64,000 nucleotides of DNA from Plazaster borealis. Lineage: Eukaryota; Echinodermata; Asteroidea; Forcipulatida; Labidiasteridae. The notes beneath the pieces were generated by a model. That model was given only the letters and a program-made list of their open reading frames with translations, did not search any database and was not told the DNA's origin. The translations under genes were made by a program, and so were the position numbers. Within the stretch, counting starts at the first letter, position 1. Each line of letters opens with the position of its first letter. Where the stretch lies: positions 15,233,486-15,297,485 of the forward strand of contig CM037460.1 in the NCBI GenBank assembly GCA_021014325.1, read 5' to 3'. Below are positions 34,435-46,219 of the stretch, one piece after another.

Positions 34435-35470
34435 TCACATGTACCTTCAGGGTTCTGTGAAACACGTCTTCTTGTTTTGCCTGACTGTGAATGGGTCAGT
34501 AATAAGTAAACCAACCATGCTTGTCTGTTGTCGGAGATTGTAATGTTGCATTTGGTTAATAACTACCGGGAATATAGGGGTAAAACTGAACACGTTGTAG
34601 CCTTTTCCACAGCTCAATTTTTTTTCCCAATTCAATATTGGACATGTGTGCAATGTACTTTACAACCTTGGTTGCCTGATGATCTGTTTAGACGATCTGA
34701 CTGCTGGAGAAAAAGACTAATCAAATCAGAAAGTACGCACAGCCCACAGACCTCGGATCCACCTGTTGGCAAAAACAACTGTCTAATGTACTTTTCATCC
34801 ACAGGTTGAAAACGTAATTTCGGAGCGGATTATTTGAAATGGATTTTATCAGCTTAGCTAAATCAAACAAATAAGGCCTTCCCTCGTGACGTTTTGAAGT
34901 ATTATCGTTGTATTTTGTAGTTTAAAAAGTATCAATTGCAGTCCACCATTTTTCAGTTGAAAAGACACATTCTGTGTGAATCTGTTCATGTACATTTTCA
35001 GATACTACTTCTCCATCCTCTCACCAGTAAATCTGTACATGTTATTTTAAATTGTTTATTTCTCATTCTAAATCCATTAATAGTCTGCTCAAGAAGACTA
35101 AATACTAATAGAGTCTAAGCCAAAGCATATATACAGGTCTGTCCAGGTTTGTGAATGCTGCTGCTAAGATGGTGTCGGGTCACATTTTACCTGGTGCATC
35201 AAATTGGTAATTTTGATCCACTCTTAACCCACCTTGAACTTTGAATTTTAAGCAATCACTTTTCAGAGGGATACAGGCCCTTTTTGCCAGCTTGGGCTTC
35301 TAGTTTGTTTGTTTTTATTATTAATTTATCTTTCTGGTATTGAAACCAAAGAACACTCAAAAGCGCCTTGCACTGTAACCTTAAAAAGCCTGGGGACACC
35401 TGTGTGTAAAAGATGTAGAGGAAATCGTAGTTTTAGATGTAGGAGGAAATCCCCAACTGAGGTGAAACCC

Positions 35471-35853
35471 TGGGCCCAATTTCATAGAGCTGCTTGAGCA
35501 GAAAATATTGCTTAACAATTTTGTGCTAAGCGGAAATAAGCAGGATACCAGTCACAAATTTGACATGTTGCATGGTAGTTTGGCTGGTAACCTTATTCTG
35601 GTAAGCATAATTTTGTTGTGCTTAGCTTCTTTTTGTGCTTAAGCAGCTCTATGAAAATGTTGTTTGAAGCTTTGCATGGTGAGGAGAATAAGAGTAACTA
35701 TAAATATAAATATGAATAGTAAACTTGCGGGTACAACCATGTGTAAAAATATCTTAGAGGGAAGTGTTGGCTCTGAAAAGAGCTGGTTTGGTCTCGACGT
35801 TTCGAACAGTATACTCTGCTCGTCTTCAGGAGAATGCCGATGAAATTGGGCCC
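35471..35853. mobile_element. Family-D MITE, copy 4, itself interrupted
   Basis: Inverted ends TGGGCCCAATTTCATAGAGC and ATGAAATTGGGCCCA. Interior CTGCTTGAGCAGAAAATATT, GATACCAGTCACAAATTTG, TTTGGCTGGTAACC. The right terminus is split by an insert at 35657-35839; D copies elsewhere read CTCTATGAAATTGGG without a break. Confidence 0.9.
35657..35839 (-). mobile_element. Retroelement-like insert carrying a hammerhead-like ribozyme motif
   Basis: About 183 bp flanked by ATGAAA direct repeats (35651-35656 and 35840-35845), inserted in a D element. On the minus strand it contains, at 35791-35833, TCTC then CTGAAGA, a 7-bp stem (CGAGCAG with CTGTTCG), then AAACGTC and GAGA. TCTC/GAGA would form stem I, CUGAAGA fits CUGANGA, and ACGUC fits a very short, self-complementary stem III. 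One base more than the canonical core lies between CUGAAGA and stem II if GAAA is kept unpaired. Hammerhead motifs are known in Penelope-like elements and retrozymes. Confidence 0.6.
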
Positions 35854-36040
35854 AGGTAATCAGGCGGGGACTGAATAAACTCAATCATGCAAGGCTCCAG
35901 TCCAAAGCAGGATTCGAACCGGGGTCTACACAGGCTGAAAGGCAGGGAAAAAATCACAAACAAAAGCCAATCTGAATGATCACAAGTGGCTTTGAGATAA
36001 GAATTTTTTGGTGAAAGTTTGATGGGTAGAAGTTGCATCT

Positions 36041-36385
36041 TTAAAGCAAATATACAACATTGGTAATTGTCCAAGACCAGTATCCACACTTGATGTGACC
36101 CAACATACAAATGAAATAACAAACCTGTGAAAGTTTTAGCTCAATCGGTCTTCTGAGTCATAAAGAAAACAGTGAAAATACATTTCCACTGCTTTCAAAC
36201 ATCGGATTTTATCACCAGTGATAAAGACTAATTGTTTTACTCATTTCCCTAAAATCTATAGCATTTCAAGCAAAACTATTTCAAGGGAAGTTTTCCACTA
36301 TGACAATCTTTATACCATGTAAGTTATGTGCAAATCTGTGAACATTTATATTTTCAACCTTACAAATGTTGTACACACCCTTTAA
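36041..36385 (-). mobile_element. Family-C MITE, copy 1
   Basis: TTAA at both edges; termini AGCAAATATACAACATTGG and (inverted) AGGGTGTGTACAACATTTG. Interior CCAAGACCAGTATCCACACT, CCTGTGAAAGTTTTAGCTCA, and a central TTATCACCAGTGATAA palindrome. Shares the accent points of family A (ACCAGT, CCTGTGAAA, central palindrome). Confidence 0.9.
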
Positions 36386-36486
36386 GGTTAGACCTGTTCT
36401 GTAACAACTTGTGAAGTCGTCGAAATTTATTGGGAACTTGTCAACAGAACGAACACTACACTTCATTTTACAGGCACCTGTAAAAT

Positions 36487-36723
36487 ATGTATAAATATAT
36501 CACAGGTGTTTTTCAATATCTCGGCGGCAGACGGATTACATCCCTACATCCTCCCGCTATCAACTGCTCTCAAGTTCGGTCTTTCTTAAAATCCACTCTG
36601 ACCTACTTCAGGGACAACCTTTTTCAAGTGCTTATGGTTCCCATGGTAACACCAACACTAATTTTCTGTGGCTGTTGTTGTCTGGCTGTAGACAGTCCCA
36701 GTGGTCACATTTACACCCTGTGA
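36487..36723 (+). other. Open frame of 78 codons plus X-box-like site, uncharacterised
   Basis: The frame has no domain or splice signals that convince me. It is somewhat GC-richer than the flanks and contains GTTCCCATGGTAAC at 36637-36650, close to the RFX X-box palindrome. Treated as a possible regulatory block rather than a gene. Confidence 0.2.
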
Positions 36724-37054
36724 GTGTTGTAATGTATTTTGATCATTTTATGTCAGGGAGGTTGGAGAGTTTCCCTCGTGTCCCGATCTGAATATTTGGG
36801 GATTCATTTCGTATTCAGTGTCTAGTTCACATGCACAGTGATATCAGAGGTGTATACATGTACATGTACACCCCCTCACTCAGTGCTTGCTAGAATAGTT
36901 GTTGTGGTTTTTGGAATTACCTAAGATAGTTACACAAGTAGAGTATCACTGCAGCATAAATAGTGTACATGACATGTGTGTCGATCCAGTAAATCAAGGA
37001 TTTCTCCTTGTTCTCCCATTTTTTTTGACTTGGGTTTTTTGTAGCGACGAAATA

Positions 37055-37465
37055 ATATAACGTATTTGTATAGCGCCTACTGCAGGCCAGCCTCTAACTA
37101 AGAGCTTAAGGTATTATTTCTTGCAAGGTATGTGGAGCTACGTTTTGAAGTATGAGGCCTGTTCATTTATAGCACAATGTAATGGTTTACAAGGTGCTGT
37201 GGCGCAATACATGTATGCAGCCAATCCAACCAGGAACACCGGGGCGAACCCCTTCTCTTTGCGATAAGTGCACTGGGTTCTTTTACGTGCATTACACAAC
37301 ACACGGGACCAACAGCTTTACGTCCCATCCGAAGGACGAAGCATGTGGTTAAGTGTCTTGCTTAAGGACACAAGTGTCACGACTGGGATTCGAACCCACA
37401 CTCTGCTGATCAGAAACACCAGAGCTTAAGTTCGGTGTTCTTATCTGCTCGGCCACGTATACAAT
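37055..37465 (-). mobile_element. tRNA-Leu-derived SINE, family 1, copy 2
   Basis: Minus strand: GTGGCCGAGCAGATAAG, GAACTTAAGCTCTGGTG (anticodon arm), GGGTTCGAATCCCAGTCGTG (T-arm), CACTTAACCACATGC, CTTCGTCCTTCGGATGGGAC, CGCCCCGGTGTTCC and a GCGCTATACAAATACGTTAT tail. The D-arm and CAAG-type anticodon region fit a tRNA-Leu ancestor. It is collinear with 61030-61442. Confidence 0.88.
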
Positions 37466-38774
37466 CCCTTTAAATTATCAAACCTGTACATGTATAACTG
37501 GAGCTGTATTTTCATTTTTCTTAATGGTGTATAGTTAAGTAAAGAAAAATGTGGCTACATGTACTTCAGTATAAACAAGAAAAAACATGCTGTACAAATA
37601 AAGTGTACTCTCAGATTGTTGGAATCCAGATCAAGTTTATCAAGGGTAAACAAGTTTGGAAAGACATAGTATTAGTACGGTTGAATAGTATGGTTAAATG
37701 TAAAACTACTAATAACTGAAAACAAATAATGTTTAGACCATGCTTTTTAATGAGATCTTGATGATAAATAAAAGAGTCTTTAAACCCCAAGATGTAACTT
37801 CTCTGTATGGACGTAAAGAGGTTTAAATTCATTCACTTCAGTTGCAGTTTCACCCCATTATTCACCGTCCTCCCACATCAAAGTCAATATCCTCAAGAAA
37901 CAAGAGTGAACAGAGAAAGACACATTCATGAGGCAACAAAACAAACACACCCACATTAAATCAGCCAAATAACGATCCTCAACAGACCACTCAATACTCA
38001 ATGTGACACAAAAATGTGGCTTTGACTCCCAAGTGACTGAACCAAATTGTTATCAACAAGCTTCCCTACCCCCTCCCCCCCTTCCACCCTTGTCTAACCA
38101 TGTCACAAATTCTATTGGTTCAAGGAAACAAACTGAGTGAATTTTGCTTATGAACACTGACATTTGTCAAGTGGGCGAACCGGCAGTGTACTTTCTGTGT
38201 TTACAACCTTTCATTATTCTAATGACAAGTGTAATTTCTGTGCTTTTAATCTGCAGGGATTACAGCATTCAGATGATTGTGTGTCCAATGCGAGATGTCA
38301 TTCGTTGATTGAAAATCAGCTCCGTGGAGTCTATGCTACAAAGTCAAGTTGACGGGCGGCAACCTAGGGACAGAAGCTCCGATGAAGCCACACAATTTCC
38401 CTCGTATTATTCTCGGATTATTCCAGGATTATTTCTTTTTCATATCCTGAAGGTGAATATGAAAGAGATTAACTCTCGAACCTGTGTGGTTTGTGGTTGA
38501 AGGTTTTTTAGGTTTTTTTTCTAAAGGATGGATGAAGAGATTAAGAATTTATGGGGTCGCAGTGGAATGCCTTTGACAAGAATAAGATTGGAACCGAATC
38601 TCAAGAGGATTGCTTCCTTATTCCCAGATGGAACAGAGGTTCTTGTAAATAATACATGTTGTTTTTGCTCTTTTAACTAGACCTTTGATAGAGATGTACT
38701 GTTCTTATATTGATCAGGTGTCAGTCTGTTGCTGATGTAGGAAAAAGGAAAAACAAAATGAAACACTTGTGACT

Positions 38775-38991
38775 GGGGCCTAGTTTCACGGAGTTGCTTT
38801 CTGCAGCGTTTCAGTGCTCACCATTCTCTGCTTCTTATGCTTTAGTAATTTCTGAATAGCTTTTGCTTCTCATGAACCATTGGCTGGGAATTGGGTGGAG
38901 CAAAAGAAGTTTTGAGGGTAGCTGTTTCCGCTGCTATTTGAGGAAGACGTTTCTGTGCGGATGTACATTAGCAATTCTATGAAACTGGGTT
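38775..38991. mobile_element. MITE-like element F (D-related ends)
   Basis: GGGGCCTAGTTTCACGGAGT at the left and AGCAATTCTATGAAACTGGG at the right form imperfect inverted ends reminiscent of D. The interior (TTCTGCTTC, GCTTCTCATGAACCATTGGC) differs from D. Boundaries approximate. Confidence 0.55.
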
Positions 38992-39099
38992 TTGGTTTTA
39001 TCGAGTGTTGGTTACAGATTTCATGACACTATCAATGGTGGTTCATGCCTGTTCAAAGGTCATGTTCATCACAGCCAAATTAATGTCTGCAGCACATCT

Positions 39100-39352
39100 G
39101 GGCCCTATTTCATGGCTCTGCTTACCGCCGAATTCTGCGCTTACAATCACCATTCTTCGCTTACAGGGCAAGCGTCGAAATTCTGCACTAGCTGTGTAAG
39201 CAAAGAATGCCTAGTAATGTGGAGTACGAACGGGCACGTAAGCAGAAATTCCCTGCTAACCTGTGAAATACGCTTGACGCAAGCGCGGAATTCCCTGCTT
39301 CAGTAAGCGCTGATTCTTCACTTACGGTAAGCAGAGCCGTGATATTGGGCCC
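39100..39352. mobile_element. MITE-like element E (D-related ends)
   Basis: GGGCCCTATTTCATGGCTCT and (inverted right end) GGGCCCAATATCACGGCTCT give 25-30 bp inverted repeats ending CTGCTTACCG. The interior repeats CTTAC and ATTCTGCGC/ATTCTGCAC motifs in both orientations. A relative of D by its ends, with a different interior. Confidence 0.75.
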
Positions 39353-40640
39353 TGCACAGCACTTGACAAGACAGCACAGAAAATTGATCAATTCAAATGT
39401 ACACCCATATCAGTTCTACAGTTGCTGGGGTGTGTTTGTTAGTTATTAGGAGCAAAACACAGTGGCTGCAGTTGAATGCCTCATGAGGAACTATTTTTAA
39501 GTCGACGCAGACAATTAGTTCATTCAGGACACTTTTAACAAGTAAGTGTATCACGGGTATGCACAGTAAAGTGTTAAGAGCCTTGAATCTACAATATGTA
39601 CGTACTTTCCAAGTACACACTTCACAGAACTTGCTCGTTTAAGTTACCAACACAAAGAAGTACAACGGATCCCACACGTACGCAACCTGGATCTAATAAT
39701 GCTGAACTTTATTCCCTCCATGCTGAAGGTCACACGACTAATTTGGCCAATCAAGTTTAGAGGTGCCAAGTCATCCATGCACAGCCAATCAGCAGCCACC
39801 TTCGGTAAACAACAATTAAATTACAAGCAGCCGGTTTCTTAAAATCAAAGGTCGTCTTATAAACACGTTGAAGGACTGTTCGGACTGTACGATGTTTTGA
39901 GAAGTGAAGATCAGATTTGTTCGAACGACCTTTCTTCGTGTAAACACTTGAGCCGCAGAGATTTCATAAATCTGTGGGTTTCTCTTTTGCTCAGGAAATG
40001 AATATCTACGAGTTTAAAGACTGGCAGTTATTAGAAACGAATGGTTGATATTTAATCTGAAAGCATTTATGGTATAAATTTGGTATCTGCACCTAATTCC
40101 TGTAAAAATATTTTGTAACGAAATTCTGTCATTTTCCAGTAAAATTTAGGTACATTTTTCCTTTTTAGACAATCTAGAAAGCATTATAATCCGTACTGTA
40201 CTTGTACAAAAGCATTTTAAAACATGTAATTGTTATGCGATTTTCTTGAAAATGTGAGCATTTTAAAACATGCATATTTTTTTAAATCTTGACAGTTTAA
40301 ATTAATGGAAACAAAGAGTATAATATCCCTTCACAAGAAAGCGTATAATTATTTAAACATATCAAACTGCAATATTCCTAATCTGAAAATTGGAAAATTC
40401 TTCAGGGCTGCGAGATTGAATAACTTGTATGAATAATTTGATAACAGAAGTCAAGGATGCGATTCAGTCAGGTATACAGTTGTCAATCACTTGTGTGGTG
40501 AACGACACGACAGTCCCCTCTCTAACAAGATTGCAATCTCCACATCCCAAATCTCCATCAAGGATTGTTATATCATAGAGCCTTTCTCTGTGGTTATATT
40601 GAATGCTATGGACTGTTAAGGAGACAACAGACCATGTTGT
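39353..40640. other. Unassigned non-coding DNA
   Basis: No termini, tRNA heads or coding exons recognised. Locally CpG-bearing at 39840-39960. Confidence 0.45.
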
Positions 40641-41168
40641 CACACCATCTTTGTGTAGTTCCCCGTGTAATGCAACAATCATGACTACTTGTTCTCACTA
40701 CTAAAATGGGCCAGACTGTTTTCCTCCCAGCCTCTGATTGTAGAAACAAAAATGTGTCTAATATAGAAAAAGAATAACCAAGATGGCTGCACTTTGAAAT
40801 GAACCTCAGATCGGCACGCCATCTTTGTGTAGTTCCCTGTGTAATGTAACAATCATGACAAGTCCTCATTACTAAAACAAATTGGCCAGACTGTGTTTCT
40901 CCCAGCCTCTGATTGTAGAAACAAAAATGTGTCTAATCAAGAAAAAGAATAACCAAGATGGCTGTACTTAAAAATGAACCTCAGATCAGCACGCCATCTT
41001 TGTGTAGTTCCCTGTGTAATGTAACAATCATGACTACCGGTTCTCACTACTAAAAAAAATGGGCCAGACTGTTTTCCTCTCAGCCTCTGATTGTAGAAAC
41101 AAAAATGTGTCTAATATAGAAAAAGAATAACCAAGATGGCTGCACTTTAAAATGAACCTCAGATCAAA
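40641..41168. repeat. Three tandem units of about 175 bp
   Basis: Units start at CACACC/CACGCCATCTTTGTGTAG (40641, 40815, 40990) and end ATGAACCTCAGATC. Shared blocks: GTAATGYAACAATCATGACT, GGCCAGACTGT, CAGCCTCTGATTGTAGAAAC, AATAACCAAGATGGCTG. Differences are few, and units 1 and 3 share the longer GTTCTCACTACT form. A small satellite-like array. Confidence 0.92.
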
Positions 41169-42094
41169 ATGATCAAATAAATATTTCAAAAGCGCAGTAG
41201 CTCATCAGGGCAAACCTGGGAAGATTTACGAGACATAATCACCTTGTAAGATATTGCCGCTTACAGTTCAGTCACCCTTGAGAAAATTGGCTCACTTTAT
41301 AAAAGAGCAAAAGTAAACATTGAATATGTTTATCGTGTTGTTTTCTGGGGGTAAGGGAAGGCAGTTTTTTGATGACTTTTTACAGGTTTAAAAACTGCAG
41401 TGGAATGAGGTAACTTTCCCGTCCGAAAAAAGTAGTCAATTCCAGATAGGGAGTTGAAGTGTAAATTAGTGTCATTGACATGCAATTTGCTTTATCAATA
41501 CTATCTCTGTTGTAGTTAATAATGAGATTGTGGGCAAAGAGGTCCTTTTAAACCTCGGTAATCTCATCAAAGCATCGCTGAAGGAAAGAAGCGCAGATAA
41601 TAACCTTCTCCCCAGAGGTATTATCTCAGAGATCATGACCTCTTTTTAATGGGATCAAGGTTGATTTAAAGAGCTTTCCAAAGAAAACCTTGTAGACTTG
41701 TCGGCTTTGCACCAAGTAATCCTTGCATGGAAATTGTGCTTGCGTTACTTCCGGAGGGAAATACGACAGGGTTTGTTCAGTTATCTGTAGCTAATCCAAG
41801 GAATGTTTTGGGTAGAAAGAGTTCAGACAAAAAGATACCTGAAAATGCGAATTGCCTGTTTTCATGGAAGAGAAAATTATGGGCTGTTAAGATGGTTAAT
41901 GTACAGTGTGTGTACAAGTACATGCTGCACCACACGGTTGGGTTGTTACTGTTTGGGGATACTTTGAAACCTGGGCTCTGTGTGTGGGGGTTTGGGGTGG
42001 TGGTTTTTTTTCCAAACCCTTAAAAGTACAATTTTAGGCCTTGCTTGAATAGCCAGTTTAAAAGGATTAAACAAATAAAAACAGCAGATGATGC
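41169..42094. other. Unassigned DNA, possible regulatory block near 41.55-41.70 kb
   Basis: An inverted pair AGATAATAACCT / AGGTATTATCT (about 41596-41629) brings two GATA strings face to face in otherwise unique sequence. The 98-codon frame at 41727-42023 has no domain. Confidence 0.3.
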
Positions 42095-42480
42095 TTAAAG
42101 GCACTGTACACGTTTGGTAATTACTCAAAATATATATATTAGCATAAAAACTTACTTGGTAACAAGCAATGGAGAGCTGTTGATAGTATAAAACATTGTG
42201 AGAAACGACTCCCTCTGAAGTAACGTAGTTTTTGAGAAAGAGGTAATTTCACACTAAAATATTTGAATCTGAAAAAAACTTGAGGCCTGAAGCCTTTTTC
42301 AGGCATCTGAAAGCAAACAAATTTGTGCAACAAGGGTGTTTTTTCTTTCATTATTTCTTGCAACTTCGACGACCAATTGAGCCCAAATTTTCACAGATTT
42401 GTTATTTTATGCATATGTTTGGATACACCAAGTGAGAATACCGGTCTATGACAATTACCAAACGTGTCTAGTGCCTTTAA
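42095..42480 (-). mobile_element. Family-A MITE, copy 6 (class-2 apex)
   Basis: TTAA edges; termini AGGCACTGTACACGTTTGG and CCAAACGTGTCTAGTGCC. The apex region 42271-42300 is built on TGAGGCCTGAAGCC, different from class 1 although the adjacent arms (GAGAAAGAGGTAATTTC on one side, CATCTGAAAGC on the other) are conserved. Confidence 0.92.
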
Positions 42481-43032
42481 GAAAGAAAAGAGAAAAAAAG
42501 GGGCGTAAACAATCTCACGTTGGGAAATTTGCTTAGCTTTTTCGCACTGTACATTGGTAAACGTTCGCTGAAATACAATTCCAGTACTCATGAGAAGATT
42601 AAAACTCTAAACTTGCATCACAGTGATGGAAACTTAGCGATGCTTCCCTCAATGTCAGGATGTTCTTACACAATTCCACGCCTCAGTTGATTTAATCACA
42701 CGGATTATGCACATGTACATATGTCCATACAATAGACACAAGAATGTAGAAATGCCACAAAAGGAAATTTTAATTTCTTTCACGCATCATGGATTTGTTG
42801 ACATCCTCGTAAAAAATGCACAGAGTTACGTCAGGAATTTACAACATAAAAGGTTGCCATTCTGTACAAGGTGAAGTGCACTTTCACTAATTAAACCACC
42901 AAAGACCCCCCTCAGAAAGAGAGAAAAAAGCACACAAAAAAAAACACACGAAAATCCTGGGAACCCTTTGGCATGAAGGATCTCATGGCTCTTAATGGCC
43001 TCAAGTGTTATGATCATGCATGCAAAGCATCT

Positions 43033-43381
43033 TTAAAGGGTGTGTACAACATTGGTAAGGTTGATAAATATAAAGGTTCACAGATTTGCACCTAACTTAC
43101 ATGGTAAAAAGATGGTCATAAAAACTTCCATTGAAATAGTTTTGCTTGAAATGCTATAGTTTTTAGAAAATGAGTAAAACAATTAGTCTTTATCACTGGT
43201 GATAAAATCCGATGTTTGAAAACAGTGAACATATATAATGGGGTTTTACACTGTTTTCTCATGACTCTGAAGACCGATTTAGCTTAAACTTTTACAGGGT
43301 TGTTATTTCATGTATATGTTGGGTCACATCAAGTGTGGATACTGGTCTTTGACAATTACCAATGTTGTACATTTGCTTTAA
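43033..43381 (+). mobile_element. Family-C MITE, copy 2
   Basis: TTAA edges; termini AGGGTGTGTACAACATTGG and CCAATGTTGTACATTTGC. Central TTATCACTGGTGATAA palindrome and GTGGATACTGGTCTTTGACA shared with copies 1 and 3. Confidence 0.92.
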
Positions 43382-44925
43382 AGGAACAGTTCATCATAGG
43401 GGATGTCAGCTTCATAAAAAAAGATATCGCAATGGAAAATTTGAGATGCAGCAGACATATAAAGGGTCATTTCTTTTTCTCCGCTGTATGCATAGTTTAG
43501 AGAATGCGTACTTTGCCAATAACAATGGATCGATTTACCCGGTAAGCTTGCTTCCACCCAGCATCGCCAAAAGTCTAACATTTGAAGTAAAATGAAGGCC
43601 GGTTATTTCTGTCACATAAGCTCTTACATATCGGCAATTTTCCCTTTTTTGAACCTCAGCTATTAGTATTACAGCAAAAAGAAGGGGTACGGGTCTGTCA
43701 ATATTCTAAATTTTACTCGTGTGTTTTTCAGTGGAAAAACACAATTCAGAGAAGTTATTTCATTTGATATGTTTGCCATTAGAAATTATGGCTCAATGAA
43801 ATAACTAATAAAGTACTAAAATACAAAAATTATGTTACCAGCCTAAAAAATGTTATGGATCATCATCCCAAAGCCCCTAAAGCCTTCCAGATTTGGTGGA
43901 TGCACAGCAATCAGACCGTCATTACTCTGTACTTGGCGTAGGGGCTAGGTAGGACGGTCATACCGAATGATTAACAAACCAGGTGTTGAGTTACCATACA
44001 CTGATGAGTTTTGATGAATTTTAGAAGCTTCTGAGCCTAAAGGGCCTGAGGAAAGATGGGAATGATAGTCTCGTGGTTAGAGGCGAGAAATGGATGGACA
44101 TTTCCCGAAGCAGATGTTGTGCTGTTCCTTTAAGTTGCGCAGTGTGTCCCTGTCTCACAAGGTGAAGTGTTGTGCATGACTCTACATCTCCAGTTTTGAC
44201 ACTCTATCACTATCTCAAGCATTCCTCACTTCTCAAATTAATCGCGTTGTAAACGAATTTGCATTAAGGCTCTAACAAGTAAATTATTTACGATGACCTT
44301 TGACATTATGGTGCTGTCGACCTCGGCAGGTAGATTATTGTCGGGGATGCTGCATCCATTTTGTGTGTGTCTAATTCATCTAAACAGAGGCTTGGAGGGA
44401 AATAGTCAGGGCCCGTTTTGTAAAATGAGTTTTAGCATTATTATCATAATTTACATAGTCTGGAAATCAGACAGATGGATGCTATGTGTCTAAACTAGAA
44501 AAAGGCAGTCACCCTATTATTTAACTCATGTTAAGTAAATCATATCCGATTTTCAAATCCAAGGTGCCTATTGTCGCGGAAATTCTCTTACTCCATTGTA
44601 TTTACTCCAGAGTGTTAAATTTTTCACCAATCTCATTTTCAATGTATTTTCCAGTTGTGCAATTTCTACCACAAGTTTACAGTAAAACATTATGACTATT
44701 TTGTACATATTTCTAAAACTGGGTTGATTTGTAATCCAAGCTTTTATCACCGGCAACACAGTGTACATATTTCATCTCTTATTCCAGTTTGATAAAGTTC
44801 TGTTTATTCTTCATCAGTTCTGTCTCAGATGGTAACACATTTGTATTCCACAAATTAATTAAATCAATTGAGCAATTCCATAGTTACTCACATTACATTG
44901 AAAAAAGGGAATTATTTTAAAATCT

Positions 44926-45116
44926 GGGCCCAATTTCATAGAGCTGCTTAAGCTCAAAAAGTAGCTAAGCAAAACATAATTATGCTTACTAGAACAGGGT
45001 TACCAGCCAAAATGCCATGTCACATGTATAATTTGTGACTGGTATCCTGCTCATTTCTGCTAAGCAGGACATTTTTAAGCAATATTTTCTGCTTAAGCAG
45101 CTCTATGAAATTGGGG
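44926..45116. mobile_element. Family-D MITE, copy 5
   Basis: GGGCCCAATTTCATAGAGCT left, GCTCTATGAAATTGGG right; the best-preserved intact D copy. Interior AAAGTAGCTAAGCAAAACAT, GGTTACCAGCCAAAATGCC, GACTGGTATCCTGCTC. It serves as the empty-site reference for the nested D copies. Confidence 0.92.
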
Positions 45117-45899
45117 AGGTTATGGGGAGATTTTCCTTTGCTGAAACAATTCTCAATGTGTCAAATCAGACAAATCTGATTTCTGTGGTCAATGAAAAGC
45201 GAAAAGTAACCGTGAAATTGCCCCCTTGTAGATGTGCATGATACTGTGTCTGTGAATGTACTTCAAATGATCTTTAGTCACCCTTCATTGTTTCATACAT
45301 AGGCCTATGTAACTAAAGAACAATCTTTAATATTATTTTTGAAAAGTACTGCTCTAGTCTATTTTGTATTAAACTTTGTCTTTGGTCCTCAAGCTCAAAG
45401 CAAAGGCTGTGTTCACTTTTAATTGAAAGATAATGAAAAATCTTGAAGAAAAAAAATAATCGATAACGGATAACAGTTGTGGCTCTGATGCCGTCTCTTG
45501 TGCAGTACGTATGTATGGTGTAAGCTTAATGTACGATGCATAACGTGTAAATCGGTCCCAGGTTTTTTGTTTTTGTACATTATGCGTGTAAATAGAAAGA
45601 GAGGCTGCCCCCGTGAAGAATCTGTGGTAAAAGAGAAGAGCGATCTTCTGATTATTTTGACACTGAGCGTGATTGGCGTTGACAAAATGCCATCTCTCTG
45701 ACATGCACCTTTCATGATAGACAGTGTTATTTTTGTAAAGAGTATTGATCTTTAACACAGTGTTGTGTAAACATTGTGAAACTAACTTGCGTAATGACGT
45801 TGTGCCGTGAATTGCTGGGAAAATGGTTAACCGTTATTAATACCTCTATAAATTGCTCTGGTTCCCTGGTTTACGTCTGAGCTGGATGCATTCGGTCCT

Positions 45900-46219
45900 T
45901 TAACCCTTTAGAGACCATAGCGGCCAGAAACGGCTTGTACCAAACTGCCCATAGCGGCCACAAACGGCTGCAAGATCTACCCTACTTCTACTTAAACACA
46001 AAGGTCAAAGTAAAGGTCATGACATGAATTGACTTTTCCCTAATGTTTCCCATGTTAACATAGTATCCATGTTTCTGAAACAAAACAAAATTTTTGTTTT
46101 ATGGGTTTTTTTTCAGACACTTTTACAAGAATTTTTGTCTTCGAAAAATAAAAAAAAAATCAAGTCTGGGCATATGGTGATGATTCTACATAAATAAATG
46201 GTCTCTAATAAAGAGTTAA
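45900..46219. mobile_element. TTAA-flanked MITE, piggyBac-like (second type)
   Basis: TTAA at 45900-45903 and 46216-46219. Termini CCCTTTAGAGACCAT and (inverted) CTCTTTATTAGAGACCATT. Inside, near the left end, CATAGCGGCCASAAACGGC occurs twice. Length and ends suggest a non-autonomous element; CCCTTT after TTAA fits piggyBac. Confidence 0.65.

Larger units (their letters stand above)
35368..35950 (-). mobile_element. SINE family 2, copy 2, interrupted by a D element
   Basis: The right part, 35854-35950, carries the head and body on the minus strand (GGTTCGAATCCTGC, GTTTATTCAGTCCCCGCC). The left part, 35368-35470, holds the body continuation (GGGGATTTCCTCCTACATC). SINE copy 1 shows these parts adjoining, so the 35471-35853 element inserted into this SINE. 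Confidence 0.75.

Noticed and set aside
45369..45758. 129- and 98-codon overlapping minus-strand frames
   Set aside because: Two overlapping frames of the same DNA with no motif in either; no splice signals recognised.
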